45,382 nt of DNA from an uncultured Prochlorococcus sp. (GCA_902563335.1 CACEWU010000009.1:1-45382), one strand, 5' to 3'; counted from the stretch's first letter, positions 19,320-32,390 are shown. The notes: a model not told the origin generated them from the sequence alone. A program made the numbers and translations.

Positions 19320-20642
19320 GTGATCGATCAACGCATATTCTCTCGTCGTCGTGATCTCTTCTTAGATCAGTTGGATGGAAAGGCGGCTGTGATCCCTGCA
19401 GCGTCATTGGTTACTCACCATGAAGACTGTGACTATCCATTCCGCCAGAACAGTGATTTTTGGTATTTGACAGGATTTGATGAGCCTGATGCAGTAGCAC
19501 TTTTTCTTTCTCATCGTCCAGAGGGCGAGAGATTTGTTTTGTTTGTTTTACCTAAGGAGCCCGGTATAGAAGTTTGGAATGGCTTTAGATGGGGGATTGA
19601 GGGAGCAATGAATCGATTTGGTGCAGAAATTGCTCATCCTTTAGAGGAACTGCCCAATTTGATAGGGACTTATCTCAAAGGTGCTGAAGGGATTTCCTTT
19701 CGTGTTGGTAGGCATCCAAAAGTTGAACCTTTGGTTCTGAATTTTTGGGCTGAGCAACTCGACAAGATGCAGCGCAGTGGTTCCGCCCCAAAATCCTTGG
19801 AGGCTCCTTGCCCAATACTTCATCAATTGAGACTTCGTAAGGAAATGTGTGAATTGGAACGAATGCGAGAAGCTGCTCGAATATCGGCTGAGGCTCACGA
19901 GTTAGCTCGGCAAATGGTTCGTCCTGGAATGAATGAACGTCAAATACAGGCTGTGATTGAGCAACATTTTCTTGCTCAAGGAGCTAGAGGACCAGCTTAT
20001 AACTCAATAGTTGCAGGTGGTGATAATGCCTGTGTTTTACATTACACCTCGAATAATTCCTCTTTGTGTGATGGAGATTTGTTGTTGATAGATGCAGGAT
20101 GCTCATTGTTTGATTACTACAACGGTGATATCACTCGCACCTTTCCTGTTAATGGATGTTTTACAGGAGAGCAATATGCCTTGTATGAGGTGGTTTTAGC
20201 TGCTCAAGAGGCTGCCATTGAATCAGTGCTCCCTGGAGAGAATGCTGAAATTGTTCATTTGAAGGCAGTAAGAGTTTTAGTCGAAGGCCTTGTGGAGCTT
20301 GGATTATTGCAGGGCAATGTTGATTCTTTAATTGAGCAAGGTGCATACGAACATTTGTATATGCATCGCACAGGTCACTGGCTTGGATTAGATGTTCATG
20401 ATGTTGGTGCATATCGTTTAGGAGAGTACCCCGTTGAATTAGAACCAGGAATGGTTTTAACTGTTGAGCCTGGTCTTTATGTAAGTGATCGAATCCCTGT
20501 CCCAGATGGTCAACCAGCTATTCATGATCGTTGGAAAGGGATTGGGATTCGCATAGAAGATGACGTTGTGGTTGGAGAGATCAAGCCAGAGATTTTAACT
20601 GCAAAGGCAATGAAATCTGTTGATGAGATGCAAAGGAAATAA
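19320..20642 (+). CDS. pepP: Xaa-Pro aminopeptidase P
   Basis: PepP removes N-terminal residues that precede proline; it is a cytosolic dimetal enzyme of the M24 family. The creatinase-like N-terminal domain includes FRQNSDFWYLTGFDEPDA. The catalytic domain has the metal ligands in LLIDAGCSLFDYYNGDITRTF (two Asp), HRTGHWLGLDVHDVG (His), LEPGMVLTVEPGLY (Glu) and GIGIRIEDDV (Glu). The frame is open 36 codons further upstream to 19212, but that extension is not typical; GTG at 19320 (VIDQRIFSRRRDLF) gives 440 residues, the usual size. It converges on the HAD gene. Confidence 0.94.
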   Translation: MIDQRIFSRRRDLFLDQLDGKAAVIPAASLVTHHEDCDYPFRQNSDFWYLTGFDEPDAVALFLSHRPEGERFVLFVLPKEPGIEVWNGFRWGIEGAMNRFGAEIAHPLEELPNLIGTYLKGAEGISFRVGRHPKVEPLVLNFWAEQLDKMQRSGSAPKSLEAPCPILHQLRLRKEMCELERMREAARISAEAHELARQMVRPGMNERQIQAVIEQHFLAQGARGPAYNSIVAGGDNACVLHYTSNNSSLCDGDLLLIDAGCSLFDYYNGDITRTFPVNGCFTGEQYALYEVVLAAQEAAIESVLPGENAEIVHLKAVRVLVEGLVELGLLQGNVDSLIEQGAYEHLYMHRTGHWLGLDVHDVGAYRLGEYPVELEPGMVLTVEPGLYVSDRIPVPDGQPAIHDRWKGIGIRIEDDVVVGEIKPEILTAKAMKSVDEMQRK

Positions 20643-20666
20643 TTGATTTTTGATACAAGTATATTT

Positions 20667-20680
20667 ATAGGTATTCCTAT
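20667..20680. terminator. Weak hairpin between convergent pepP and HAD genes
   Basis: ATAGG-TATT-CCTAT is a 5-bp stem in the 49-bp gap between two convergent genes, flanked by AT-rich sequence with T-runs on both sides. It could act as a bidirectional terminator, but the stem is weak. Confidence 0.25.
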
Positions 20681-20691
20681 TATTAGCAATT

Positions 20692-21495
20692 TTATTTTGT
20701 CAGTTGATCCAAGTTCAACTCGTGTTTAATTAAATCGTTTATTTCATTAAGCACCCTGTCTGCACCAGCGCTCTTTAGCAGGTCCTCGTATTGCTTACGA
20801 CTAGATATATGGTCTATTCCATGAAGATGTGGAGGAGCAATTGCAAGGCTGACAAATTTTTGATCTGGAATATTCTCTCGTGCTTTTTTGACTGTTATCA
20901 CATCTGCCACAGTATCGCCGAGGTAAGCAACTGGCGGAAGCCCTAACCCAAGACTTTTCCCTGCTAATTGAGTGGCGACTTTTATTAGGCCTTCAGGATT
21001 AGGCTTGTCCGGTGCTTCTCCCATAGAAATCAAAGGTGGCCTTTTAAGACCTAGTCTTCTCTCTATGACAAATTTGGCCGAAGGAGATTCTGCGCCGCTT
21101 ACAAATCCCCAAGCAAAGCCCTTGAGAGTTAATTGAGAAAAAAATGCATGATCTACTAACAAAGGTTCATTGTGTATGAAGCCTTTCCACTCGCTTGGAT
21201 CTCCATCGGGATCGCCGCCAAAATAGAAATCACTAAAAACTCTTATTACCTCTTGAATATCAGGCTGTTGAATGGATGCTCGATTAGTGAATATGTAGCG
21301 TCGAATGAGCTCGGTGCTGGCATCCCAGTCGTTGTTCCAGCAGCCTTCTGTTTTTAAGTGATCAATATCCTGAATAGTCGGATGCCAGTTTGTGAAGTGA
21401 GCAACCGTTTCTTGAATCGCAAGACGGTAACTACAAGTTACGTCTCGAATAACTCCATCGATGTCAAATAGCAGAACTCCTTTTAAGTCAGACAA
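20692..21495 (-). CDS. HAD-superfamily phosphatase (subfamily IA)
   Basis: Motif I is LLFDIDGVIRDVT (9-21, nucleophile Asp and D+2 Asp), the motif III lysine is in PDKPNPEGL, and motif IV is AYLGDTVADV (Asp pair). The cap and length (267) fit the subfamily IA type found in cyanobacteria. The natural substrate cannot be told from sequence. It is divergent from the PSRP-3 gene with only about 60 bp between starts, so the promoters must overlap. Confidence 0.85.
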   Translation of the reverse strand: MSDLKGVLLFDIDGVIRDVTCSYRLAIQETVAHFTNWHPTIQDIDHLKTEGCWNNDWDASTELIRRYIFTNRASIQQPDIQEVIRVFSDFYFGGDPDGDPSEWKGFIHNEPLLVDHAFFSQLTLKGFAWGFVSGAESPSAKFVIERRLGLKRPPLISMGEAPDKPNPEGLIKVATQLAGKSLGLGLPPVAYLGDTVADVITVKKARENIPDQKFVSLAIAPPHLHGIDHISSRKQYEDLLKSAGADRVLNEINDLIKHELNLDQLTK

Positions 21496-21499
21496 TTGA

Positions 21500-22051
<552 letters not shown>

Positions 22052-22069
22052 AGATGCGTTTTTTACAAA

Positions 22070-22750
22070 CTATGTGGCTTGTTTTAGAAGTCTTGCATGG
22101 TTATTAAATATCTTTTCGGCTTCAAGTGTTGCAGGTACATTAAAGAGATCTCGTGAAATAGAGGGACTTATAGTGAAAGTATTTAATCCATTAGAAGCTA
22201 AATCAATAAGCTCTTTTTGTGATCGAATGCTGGCTGTAAGAATATTGCAGCTACTCTCAATCCCAGTCAAGATTCTATTCATTTCTAATATTTCAGCTGT
22301 TCCATCTCTTCCGAGATCATTTATGCGCCCAAGATATGGTGCGATATGAGTTGCTCCTAGAGCAGCAGCGATAAATATTTGCTTTGTTGAGTAACATGCA
22401 GTGAAGGTGATTGGTACCTTTTCTGAAATTAGTTTTTTTGCTACTTCAGAGCCGGCTTTGGTGATAGGTAGCTTTACGTGGATACGTATTTTTGATGTTG
22501 TTAAATTAGCCAAGGACATTCCGCAATTAGTTAATTCGGTTGAATTATTTCCCCATGCTTGTAGATGAATTTCATTACAACCAAGACTTTCAGCTTTCTT
22601 TCTAAGCACTTTTAAATTGGCAACGTCACAACTCTGATTGGCTTTATGTAGCAAAGTTGGATTAGTTGTGATACCTGTGAAGAGTCCTGTTGGAATAAGC
22701 TCTTCCCAAGTATTTGGATCAGCACAATCCAATAAAAGACGGAGACTCAC
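22070..22750 (-). CDS. Transaldolase-like aldolase (FSA/TalC group)
   Basis: This is a compact TIM-barrel class I aldolase of 226 residues, of the fructose-6-phosphate aldolase/small transaldolase type. The first strand has LLLDCADPNTWEELIPTGLF then TGITTNPTLL (substrate phosphate side). The Schiff-base lysine is in IRIHVKLPITKAGSEVAKKL (HVKLP), followed by ITFTACYSTKQIFIAAALGA. It starts 22 bp after atpC on the same strand, so it is probably transcribed with atpD-atpC, an unexpected partner. True transaldolase, F6P aldolase or a related activity cannot be separated from sequence alone. Confidence 0.85.
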   Translation of the reverse strand: MSLRLLLDCADPNTWEELIPTGLFTGITTNPTLLHKANQSCDVANLKVLRKKAESLGCNEIHLQAWGNNSTELTNCGMSLANLTTSKIRIHVKLPITKAGSEVAKKLISEKVPITFTACYSTKQIFIAAALGATHIAPYLGRINDLGRDGTAEILEMNRILTGIESSCNILTASIRSQKELIDLASNGLNTFTISPSISRDLFNVPATLEAEKIFNNHARLLKQAT

Positions 22751-22772
22751 TCGATTTTGGAAATATTAAAGA

Positions 22773-23183
22773 TCAAGTTGTTGTTTGTGTTGCCTGCAAC
22801 CTTGCTCTAGCACGATTTAATTGTTGTTCTGCCTTTACCTTTTCTGGAGATGATTCTGTTCCTTCTAATTGAAGGTATTCGGTTTTCGCTTCTTCTAATT
22901 CAACTTCTGCTGAGGCAGCGTCAATTTTGCTCCCTAGTTCGGCACCATTTACTAGAACTGTCACGTCATTTGATTCAACTTCAGCAAAACCACCCATTAA
23001 AGCTATTGAGTTCCATGTGCCATTTACTAGGACTCTTAAGACTCCAATATCAATAGCAGTAACCATTGAAATGTGCCCAGGGAGTATGCCTAATAAACCT
23101 GTAGTGCTTGGAAGAATTACTTCGTCTGCTATTCCATCAAACACGCTCTGGTCTGGTGCCAGCACTCGGAGGGTGAGGGACAT
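22773..23183 (-). CDS. atpC: ATP synthase F1 subunit epsilon
   Basis: Epsilon is part of the rotor foot and regulates ATP hydrolysis. The N-terminal beta-sandwich shows SLTLRVLAPDQSVFDG and LPSTTGLLGILPGHISMVTAI. The C-terminal helical hairpin (about 90-133) is rich in A, E, Q and R and can insert into the head to inhibit. The length of 136 is normal. It is encoded 84 bp after atpD, as in other cyanobacteria, where beta and epsilon are split from the main cluster. Confidence 0.96.
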   Translation of the reverse strand: MSLTLRVLAPDQSVFDGIADEVILPSTTGLLGILPGHISMVTAIDIGVLRVLVNGTWNSIALMGGFAEVESNDVTVLVNGAELGSKIDAASAEVELEEAKTEYLQLEGTESSPEKVKAEQQLNRARARLQATQTTT

Positions 23184-23267
23184 ATCTAGAGAGTGTTGAG
23201 TGAAGGTGGATAGTGAGGTAAGGGAGTGGTTCGCTTCAGGGGGTCTTTTGAAAACCCCTGCAGTTCC

Positions 23268-24815
<1,548 letters not shown>

Positions 24816-24879
24816 TTAATCTCAGGTTCGGTCAACCGCACAGATTGGGAGTGGTCGGTTAGGCACTTGAACGCATAGG

Positions 24880-24906
24880 TTGGCACTCATAGGCCTTGAG
24901 TGCTAA
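24880..24906. promoter_or_regulatory. CIRCE element (HrcA operator) upstream of groES
   Basis: TTGGCACTC-N9-GAGTGCTAA matches the CIRCE consensus TTAGCACTC-N9-GAGTGCTAA with one change. It ends 52 bp before the groES ATG. By established knowledge, HrcA binds CIRCE and represses groESL until heat or misfolding titrates GroEL. It lies 146 bp upstream of atpD on the other strand, so an effect on atpD is possible but not shown. Confidence 0.93.
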
Positions 24907-24958
24907 CTCGGGCCATCAAGTAGCGCATTCGCGCTCTTTACTCGCTTCTGCATCATTT

Positions 24959-25270
24959 ATGGCTGCTGTTTCTCTCAGTGTCTCCACTGTCAAGCCTCTA
25001 GGAGATCGTGTTTTTGTCAAAGTCTCTGAGTCTGAGGAAAAGACTGCTGGTGGGATTCTCCTTCCAGATACCGCTAAAGAAAAGCCACAGGTAGGAGAAG
25101 TCGCCCAAGTTGGTCCTGGAAAACGTAATGATGATGGCTCACGCCAGTCTCCTGAAGTAGGCGTGGGTGACAAAGTGCTTTACAGCAAGTACGCCGGAAC
25201 CGATATCAAGCTTGGTAGTGATGAATATGTGCTTCTTTCTGAGAAGGACATATTGGCTGTCGTGAACTGA
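24959..25270 (+). CDS. groES: Co-chaperonin GroES
   Basis: GroES is the seven-subunit lid of the GroEL folding chamber. The 103 residues include [34 protein letters not shown], with the mobile loop [12 protein letters not shown], and [17 protein letters not shown] and [13 protein letters not shown] at the end. The start ATG at 24959 is chosen over one 21 codons upstream because the longer form would begin inside the CIRCE element. It is in an operon with groEL, 75 bp downstream. Confidence 0.97.
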   Translation: MAAVSLSVSTVKPLGDRVFVKVSESEEKTAGGILLPDTAKEKPQVGEVAQVGPGKRNDDGSRQSPEVGVGDKVLYSKYAGTDIKLGSDEYVLLSEKDILAVVN

Positions 25271-25279
25271 AACCTTTAA

Positions 25280-26983
<1,704 letters not shown>

Positions 26984-27020
26984 ACATGTCTAGTGTTGAA
27001 TCCAATATCAAATTGAGTGA

Positions 27021-27049
27021 GGGACGGGTGTAAAACCTGTCCCTTTTTT
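27021..27049 (+). terminator. Rho-independent terminator of the groESL operon
   Basis: GGGACGGGT-GTAAA-ACCTGTCCC forms a 9-bp stem (one G-U pair) followed at once by TTTTTT. It is the clearest intrinsic terminator in the window and sits 38 bp after groEL. Confidence 0.92.
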
Positions 27050-27106
27050 CATACTCCTGTTTTTTTTTGCTAGTAATTGAGTAGTGGTTTGTATTGGTGA
27101 TAGGTC

Positions 27107-27337
27107 ATGGATGATGCGTTTTCTAGGGAAGTCACTCTTCGCTCATTGCTGAAGTCAAAGGGTTATGACTTTGATCATGAAAATCAGTACTGGGTCCGTG
27201 AGTGGATTACTAATGGAGGACAGGAAAAAGTTTTAGAGGTCGCCCTTAAGACAGAGGATGGTGAATGGAACAAGTTGATGATGACGACTGGAGGGAAAGT
27301 GTTTTATGCCGAGGCAATTGGAGGGGGTGTGGAGTGA
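27107..27337 (+). CDS. Small soluble protein of unknown function
   Basis: The 76-residue product MDDAFSREVTLRSLLKSKGYDFDHENQYWVREW... has a normal amino acid mix, a helix-like start (TLRSLLKSKGY) and alternating strand-like segments afterwards. It has no membrane segment or known motif. It stands alone after the groEL terminator, so it has its own promoter in 27050-27106. The length and charge pattern look like a real conserved small protein. No family is recognised. Confidence 0.6.
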   Translation: MDDAFSREVTLRSLLKSKGYDFDHENQYWVREWITNGGQEKVLEVALKTEDGEWNKLMMTTGGKVFYAEAIGGGVE

Positions 27338-27730
27338 ATAAGGCTCAAACCATTCTTTTGCATAAGATGGAATGAGTCTTTACAGGCCATTAATGCCTTT
27401 GAAGTAGAACTAAATATGCTGAAAAAATATTCGATATTTAAGGTGGCTAGCACATATCTTGTTTTTACATGGATGGGGCAAGTCTTGAATAAGATTTTGT
27501 GACACATTTGTTTTAGTTGCTCATTAGATTTTTGATGAATTTTTTTATATGGAATCTTTAAGTTGATTATTGGATCAGGAGTTTTTTTACTGGCTAAATT
27601 TTGATATGTATTTAGACGTTGTTGAGAATATTTACTTCAGATTAAAAAAATAAATGCCATAGTCTTTGATTGATTATGACTTTAAATATTTAGCTTAAAG
27701 TAAGAGATGCAAGTTTGAATAATATTGAAT
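27338..27730. other. Long AT-rich gap without a recognisable gene
   Basis: 393 bp lie between the small gene ending at 27337 and the secG stop at 27731, both genes pointing inward. The only ORF of note is a Cys/Phe-rich minus-strand frame (27304-27507) overlapping the small gene, which I reject. Base composition is very AT-rich and no strong hairpin with a T-tract was found. A small RNA cannot be excluded. Confidence 0.5.
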
Positions 27731-27964
27731 TTAATTCAACCATCCCGCACTAAGTATTATGGCAAGGCTTAGAAATATCGCTAAACAGAGCCATGTAGCT
27801 CTGTTTAGCGATGCTTCTGCACTACTTGCGCTAGTAAACATCGAGCTTCCGCTTGCTGCTAAACCCCCCATCCCATCACCTTTCGGGCTATGTAAAAGCA
27901 CTAGAAGAATAAGAATTAATCCAAAGACAACCCAAGTCCAGAGGAGGATAGAAGTAATCATCAT
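27731..27964 (-). CDS. secG: Preprotein translocase subunit SecG
   Basis: SecG is the small non-essential partner of SecY-SecE in the plasma and thylakoid membrane. The 77 residues form two membrane helices (about 3-25 and 56-75) with the family loop LVLLHSPKGDGMGGLAASGSSMFTSA between them. The region coding ASLNRATWLCLAIF contains a perfect 15-bp inverted repeat (separate entry). It lies 53 bp upstream of gpmI on the same strand and may be co-transcribed with it. Confidence 0.94.
   Translation of the reverse strand: MMITSILLWTWVVFGLILILLVLLHSPKGDGMGGLAASGSSMFTSASSAEASLNRATWLCLAIFLSLAIILSAGWLN
27777..27812. repeat. Perfect 15-bp inverted repeat inside secG
   Basis: ATCGCTAAACAGAGC (27777-27791) and GCTCTGTTTAGCGAT (27798-27812) flank the 6-base loop CATGTA. 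It lies wholly within the coding sequence for the second SecG helix. The stem has no U-tract on either strand, so it is not a standard terminator. Possible roles are an mRNA stability or translation-pausing hairpin or a protein-binding site; chance is unlikely at this length but coding constraint could contribute. Confidence 0.85.
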
Positions 27965-28016
27965 TTTCGTTAGAGAAATTACCTGATTAATGAATTAATC
28001 TATGCCACTTTAGTGT

Positions 28017-29639
28017 TTATACAGGTTGCGGCATGAGAGAAGATATTGATGAGGCTTCAATTGGCTTAATTAAAGAAGATCCTGTCATTTCATCTGGTTT
28101 TGGTAAGTTAAGAAGCTGAAGAATTGTTGGCGCTATATCTGCTAGCCCACCTCCATCTCTAAGTTTTATTGAATTGCCTTGCTTAGCTATTTTTACGCCT
28201 TCTCCTTCTATAAGAATTAATGGAACAGGATTAGTTGTATGAGCCGTCCAGGCTTGACCGTCAGGTCCTTTCATAAGCTCTGCATTCCCATGATCTGCGG
28301 TGACTATTAAGGTTCCACTTGATTTTCCTGTGGCATTGAGTATTCGCCCTATACATTTATCCACAGTTTGAATGGCTTCTTTAGTTGCCTCCATGATTCC
28401 GGTGTGACCAACCATGTCAGGGTTTGCATAGTTGATGACAACTAATGAATAAATACCGCTTTCAATAGCTGCTACGCAAGTATCAGTAAGCTTCTCAGCT
28501 GACATTGCAGGAGATAAGTCGTAGGTGGCAACTCTTGGGGATGGGACAAGATGTCTGTCTTCTCCTGGAAGCGGCTTCTCTATTCCTCCATTTAGAAAAT
28601 AAGTAACGTGAGGATACTTTTCAGTTTCTGCTGTTCGATATTGCTTAAGTCCATTTTTAGAAACTATTTGGCCTAGAAGTTGATCAAGAGGTTCTGGAGG
28701 GAAAGCTACTTTGACAGGTAATTCAGATTCATATTGAGTAAATGTCACTACATTTGCTTTTGGCTGATGCGTTCGATCAAAGGCATCAAAGTCTTCAATT
28801 GTTATCGCTTGTATTAATTGGCGTGCACGATCAGGACGGAAATTGAACATAACTAGTCCATCTCCTTCCTGGAGATAAGTCGGGCTAAGGCGGACAGGTT
28901 CAATGAATTCGTCAGTTATACCAATCGAATAGCTTTCTCGAATAGCTTCTTGTACAGATGCTTGTTTAAGCCTAATGTCCGGATTAGTTAATAACTCAAA
29001 AGCTTTAGAGGTGCGTTCCCAGCGATTGTCACGATCCATCGCCCAATATCTCCCACAAAGACTTGCAATTTCTCCTACTTCATTTGTCTCAAGTTTATTT
29101 TGTAAGCGTTGCAAGAAGTTTTCCGCACTATTTGTAGGAGTATCCCGACCATCTGTGATCGCGTGAATTGCTACTTTGGTTAATCCAGTTGATGATGCCC
29201 AGTCTAATAATCCACAGAGATGATCAATATGACTATGAACTCCACCATCTGAGCACAGCCCTATTAGATGAAGAGTGTTACCTGTTTTAAGTAATTGTTC
29301 GGCTAGTTCAACCAGAGCAGGAATCTGCTCAAGTTTCCCAGCTTCGACTGTGTTGCTAATGCGAACCAACTCTTGCTGTATAACTCTTCCTGCTCCAATA
29401 GTTAGGTGGCCTACCTCTGAGTTTCCCATTTGGTTATTTGGTAGACCTACATCAGCACCGCTAGCTTCGATGAGAGTATGCGGATAGGCGTGCCAGAGAG
29501 CATCCATTACAGGTGTCTGGGCACTGCGTATGGCATTGTTTTCTACTTCTCCACGATGTCCCCAACCATCTAGTATCGCCAGTACCACAGGTGATACTCG
29601 TCTTGCATTGATGGAGTCTCCGGAATTACTTTTCAGCAT
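28017..29639 (-). CDS. gpmI: 2,3-bisphosphoglycerate-independent phosphoglycerate mutase
   Basis: GpmI interconverts 3- and 2-phosphoglycerate in glycolysis and carbon export from the Calvin cycle. It is an Mn2+-dependent alkaline phosphatase-fold enzyme. [13 protein letters not shown] holds the first metal Asp, [16 protein letters not shown] the phosphorylated Ser, [14 protein letters not shown] and [17 protein letters not shown] substrate residues, [12 protein letters not shown] and [10 protein letters not shown] further metal ligands. The length of 540 is normal. The frame begins at 29639 (MLKSNSGDS). It is divergent from pyrR with a 161-bp gap. Confidence 0.97.
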   Translation of the reverse strand: MLKSNSGDSINARRVSPVVLAILDGWGHRGEVENNAIRSAQTPVMDALWHAYPHTLIEASGADVGLPNNQMGNSEVGHLTIGAGRVIQQELVRISNTVEAGKLEQIPALVELAEQLLKTGNTLHLIGLCSDGGVHSHIDHLCGLLDWASSTGLTKVAIHAITDGRDTPTNSAENFLQRLQNKLETNEVGEIASLCGRYWAMDRDNRWERTSKAFELLTNPDIRLKQASVQEAIRESYSIGITDEFIEPVRLSPTYLQEGDGLVMFNFRPDRARQLIQAITIEDFDAFDRTHQPKANVVTFTQYESELPVKVAFPPEPLDQLLGQIVSKNGLKQYRTAETEKYPHVTYFLNGGIEKPLPGEDRHLVPSPRVATYDLSPAMSAEKLTDTCVAAIESGIYSLVVINYANPDMVGHTGIMEATKEAIQTVDKCIGRILNATGKSSGTLIVTADHGNAELMKGPDGQAWTAHTTNPVPLILIEGEGVKIAKQGNSIKLRDGGGLADIAPTILQLLNLPKPDEMTGSSLIKPIEASSISSLMPQPV

Positions 29640-29800
29640 TTTGACCGGGATGATTCCTGAGTGTTGAACGCCTAAATATCAAACTACTGCCTCCTAGGTC
29701 TAGGTTTGCCTTTCTGCAGACTTCCGTCAGCTTATGTGAATGCAATTAAGTATGCAATTCAATTGAATGGGCATAAAATTTATCTCTTCGAGGCTCTTCA

Positions 29801-30343
29801 ATGACTGACACCCCTAGGAATGAAAGGGTGGAGATATTGTCAGAACATGAGCTTGGGCGAACATTAACTCGTCTTGCTTCTCAAGTCCTTGAGACAGTTT
29901 CGGATAGTCGCTCTCTACTGCTTCTTGGGATACCGACTAGAGGAGTTCATCTTTCTAATGTTTTAGCGAAAGAACTTGAATCATTAACTGGACAAACTAT
30001 TGATCATGGGACGCTTGATCCAACCTTTCATCGAGATGATCTTGTCAGGATAGGCACCAGGATGGTAGAAGCAACGGACCTCCCCACGACAGTTGAAGGT
30101 CGACAGGTGGTTCTAGTAGATGATGTGATATTTACCGGACGAACGATCAGAGCAGCCCTTGAAGCACTTCAAGCTTGGGGGAGAGCACAAAGAGTATTGT
30201 TACTTGTCATGGTTGATAGAGGGCATCGTGAGGTGCCAATTCAGCCTGATTTTTGTGGTCGAAAGGTGCCAACTCGTCGTTCTGAATTAATTGAATTGAG
30301 ACTTATGGATGTAGATGGAGAAGAAGGGGTGTTTATTAGCTAA
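29801..30343 (+). CDS. pyrR: PyrR bifunctional regulator / uracil phosphoribosyltransferase
   Basis: The protein is a type I phosphoribosyltransferase fold of 180 residues. The PRPP loop is VVLVDDVIFTGRTIRAAL (about 106-123), and LLLGIPTRGVHLSNVLAKEL and GTLDPTFHRDD are PyrR-typical. In Gram-positive bacteria PyrR binds pyr mRNA with UMP and attenuates transcription, and also converts uracil to UMP. Here there is no pyrimidine operon nearby, so salvage or a regulatory role at a distance are both open. No RNA-binding loop sequence is evident in its own leader. Confidence 0.92.
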   Translation: MTDTPRNERVEILSEHELGRTLTRLASQVLETVSDSRSLLLLGIPTRGVHLSNVLAKELESLTGQTIDHGTLDPTFHRDDLVRIGTRMVEATDLPTTVEGRQVVLVDDVIFTGRTIRAALEALQAWGRAQRVLLLVMVDRGHREVPIQPDFCGRKVPTRRSELIELRLMDVDGEEGVFIS

Positions 30344-30398
30344 TTATTTTAGCGGTGATTTGTATTGTTTGTTGTTATTAAAGGTTTAACTTTAAGTA

Positions 30399-31979
30399 TT
30401 ATCTCACTGGACCAAGGACTTTATTTTGTAACATTTTACCACTACGAAGATCTACTCCCTGCATTTGCAACTTTGAGTCATCTGTGATGCTAAATTTTAG
30501 AAGAACACAGTCCTGACCAGGTTGACCAGGTGGATTAAGTAATATTGTTTCTGGTCTCTCTTGCCAAGAGTTAACTCTTGATTCATTGTTTTTTTGTTTT
30601 ACCGTCGGAATACCTTCAATATAAACAACTTCATGGGCACCTGTAACGTCAGGTTCCCCAATGACTAGCTCAATTTCCTTTTGATTGACTTTACTTGCGG
30701 CTAAAATTATTTCAAAGGCATTCCTAGTTGGCCAAGTTTGTCCAGGCATAAATAGAGGGTGCCAAATGTGTCTGCCACTGCGTTGCTCCCAGCAACGCAG
30801 TGATACCCCACGCTGGAGTACATCTTTAACTTCTACTCCTGGTGTGAGTTTTAGGGCTCCTATAGCGACAGCTTCTATAGGAGGAGGTGTTATTAGTTGA
30901 GCAGGCTTTATGTTTTCTTTTAACCACCTGCGAAGAAGGGGGATTCTTGCTCCTCCTCCTACAGCGACTACACCTTTTAGGTTTTGAAGGGAGCAACCAT
31001 TTGCTCTGCCACGAGCAAGAGTCTGATTTAGAAGTTCAGTGAGTACGGATAGAAAACCTTTTTCTGTCAGTAGTTTTTCTAATTGACGTCTTGATAGATA
31101 GAGATTTTTAGAGTTTGAATCCGATTGGCCTCTATAAGCTTCAAAAAGGATGTCTGTATCTTGGACATCATTGTTACTTAGACGGCACTTAAGTCTTTCG
31201 GCGGCATTAAGCAGTGATTCTGTGATAGGGCATTCAGGGAATAGATAATTTGCGATCCATCGATCGAAGTCTCGACCCCCAAGCCTAATTCCAGCTTTGC
31301 CTAGAACCTTTGCGCATCTCAAAACTTGGTTGCTTTGTCCTTCTAGGTCTTGACCATTAAATCTGAGTAATTGAGCTATTGGTTCAGGCCGCCCTTCTCC
31401 TCCTTCAAGGGCTACTAGTGATAGATCTATTGTGCTCGCCCCTATATCAACTACTAAAAGCTTTGAACCGGGAGATAGATCAGCTCCCATAGCAGCAGCT
31501 GTGGACTCATCTAGTAGCGCGATCTCATCGACTGGTAGTGTGCTGCAAACTTTGTGAAGCCAAGCTCTATAGGCACGGTATGTCTCTACAGGAGCAGTTA
31601 AGACGAGCCTTTTCACTTTTAGATAAGAGGGGATCTTTTGCCAGATTTCCCTAATAAAGATTTCTCCAGCTTCTTCTGGTAAGAGGCTTGTTTTGTGAGC
31701 TTCTGATGGGATAGGTGCTCCAATCCATCGTTTGAAATCACTAACTAGATTTGGACTTAGTTCTCCTGAAAGTCCCAAATCAAGAACTTGTTGCCCAATT
31801 AAGAGTCTTTTGGGATCACCATTCCTGTAACACAGGAGACTTGGAATTTGTCCTTTCAAACTACTTATTGGAGGAAGATCTATTAGTGAAGGAGCTCGAT
31901 CTTGTTCCCCTTGGAAAGCGACCACAGTAGTTGAGTTCCCAAGGTCAATAGCCAGGGTGCCGACTTTCTGAGAAGACAT
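30399..31979 (-). CDS. Short Hsp70/DnaK-like ATPase
   Basis: This is an actin-fold Hsp70 relative. VGTLAIDLGNSTTVVAF is phosphate-1, LLVVDIGASTIDLSLV phosphate-2 and VVAVGGGARIPLLRRWL the adenosine motif. The nucleotide domain fills about 1-370; only about 150 residues remain for a substrate domain and there is no lid, so it is a truncated form compared with DnaK (about 630). Several cyanobacterial genomes carry such an extra Hsp70-like protein with unknown client. I use ATG 31979 (MSSQKVGTLAI); the frame is open to 32024. It converges on pyrR and is divergent from a small ORF. Confidence 0.85.
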   Translation of the reverse strand: MSSQKVGTLAIDLGNSTTVVAFQGEQDRAPSLIDLPPISSLKGQIPSLLCYRNGDPKRLLIGQQVLDLGLSGELSPNLVSDFKRWIGAPIPSEAHKTSLLPEEAGEIFIREIWQKIPSYLKVKRLVLTAPVETYRAYRAWLHKVCSTLPVDEIALLDESTAAAMGADLSPGSKLLVVDIGASTIDLSLVALEGGEGRPEPIAQLLRFNGQDLEGQSNQVLRCAKVLGKAGIRLGGRDFDRWIANYLFPECPITESLLNAAERLKCRLSNNDVQDTDILFEAYRGQSDSNSKNLYLSRRQLEKLLTEKGFLSVLTELLNQTLARGRANGCSLQNLKGVVAVGGGARIPLLRRWLKENIKPAQLITPPPIEAVAIGALKLTPGVEVKDVLQRGVSLRCWEQRSGRHIWHPLFMPGQTWPTRNAFEIILAASKVNQKEIELVIGEPDVTGAHEVVYIEGIPTVKQKNNESRVNSWQERPETILLNPPGQPGQDCVLLKFSITDDSKLQMQGVDLRSGKMLQNKVLGPVR

Positions 31980-32053
31980 TGGAACTTCTTCGCATGTTGA
32001 GGGCATGTTCATGGCTATAGCCAAGCGGGATGCAATTATGAGAGTAGGAGTGA

Positions 32054-32341
32054 ATGATTATGGATAGGTTGCAATGTCTAGTTTTTTCTTTTTATAGAGA
32101 GGATCCTTTGTTGGAAAGGATTCTTGAGCCATTGCATTCGAGTCGCATGCAACGTCAAATGGGAGTTATTCATATTGACTGTTTAGATGCTGAGCACTTA
32201 AAAAAAATTAGCTATCTAATTCCATATATTCGAGAACCATTTGCCCTATTGGGTTTTGGCAGGCAGATTATCTTGAGAGCTGGCGACTTAAATAAACTCA
32301 TATATCCGATTCATATGTCCTCACATTCAACATTTTGTTGA
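32054..32341 (+). CDS. Small protein of unknown function upstream of rpoZ
   Basis: The 95-residue ORF (or 93 from the second ATG at 32060) reads MDRLQCLVFSFYREDPLLERILEPLHSSRMQRQ... with a mixed, plausible composition and no membrane segment. No motif is recognised. It is divergent from the Hsp70-like gene and 49 bp before rpoZ on the same strand, so it could be the first gene of the rpoZ transcript. Real coding is likely but not certain. Confidence 0.55.
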   Translation: MIMDRLQCLVFSFYREDPLLERILEPLHSSRMQRQMGVIHIDCLDAEHLKKISYLIPYIREPFALLGFGRQIILRAGDLNKLIYPIHMSSHSTFC

Positions 32342-32390
32342 GCATTGAGAGCTCTCGATTAAAGTAAATACTTAGATTGCTCTTTTCTCA

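Noticed and set aside
27304-27507. Minus-strand 67-residue ORF
   Set aside because: Overlaps the end of a better plus-strand gene and has random-looking composition.
27759-27986. Plus-strand ORF antisense to secG
   Set aside because: It is the complement of a clear SecG gene; openness follows from codon use of secG.
28357-28365. TTATCCACA, a perfect E. coli-type DnaA box
   Set aside because: It is a single site inside the gpmI coding sequence with no partner sites; likely chance.
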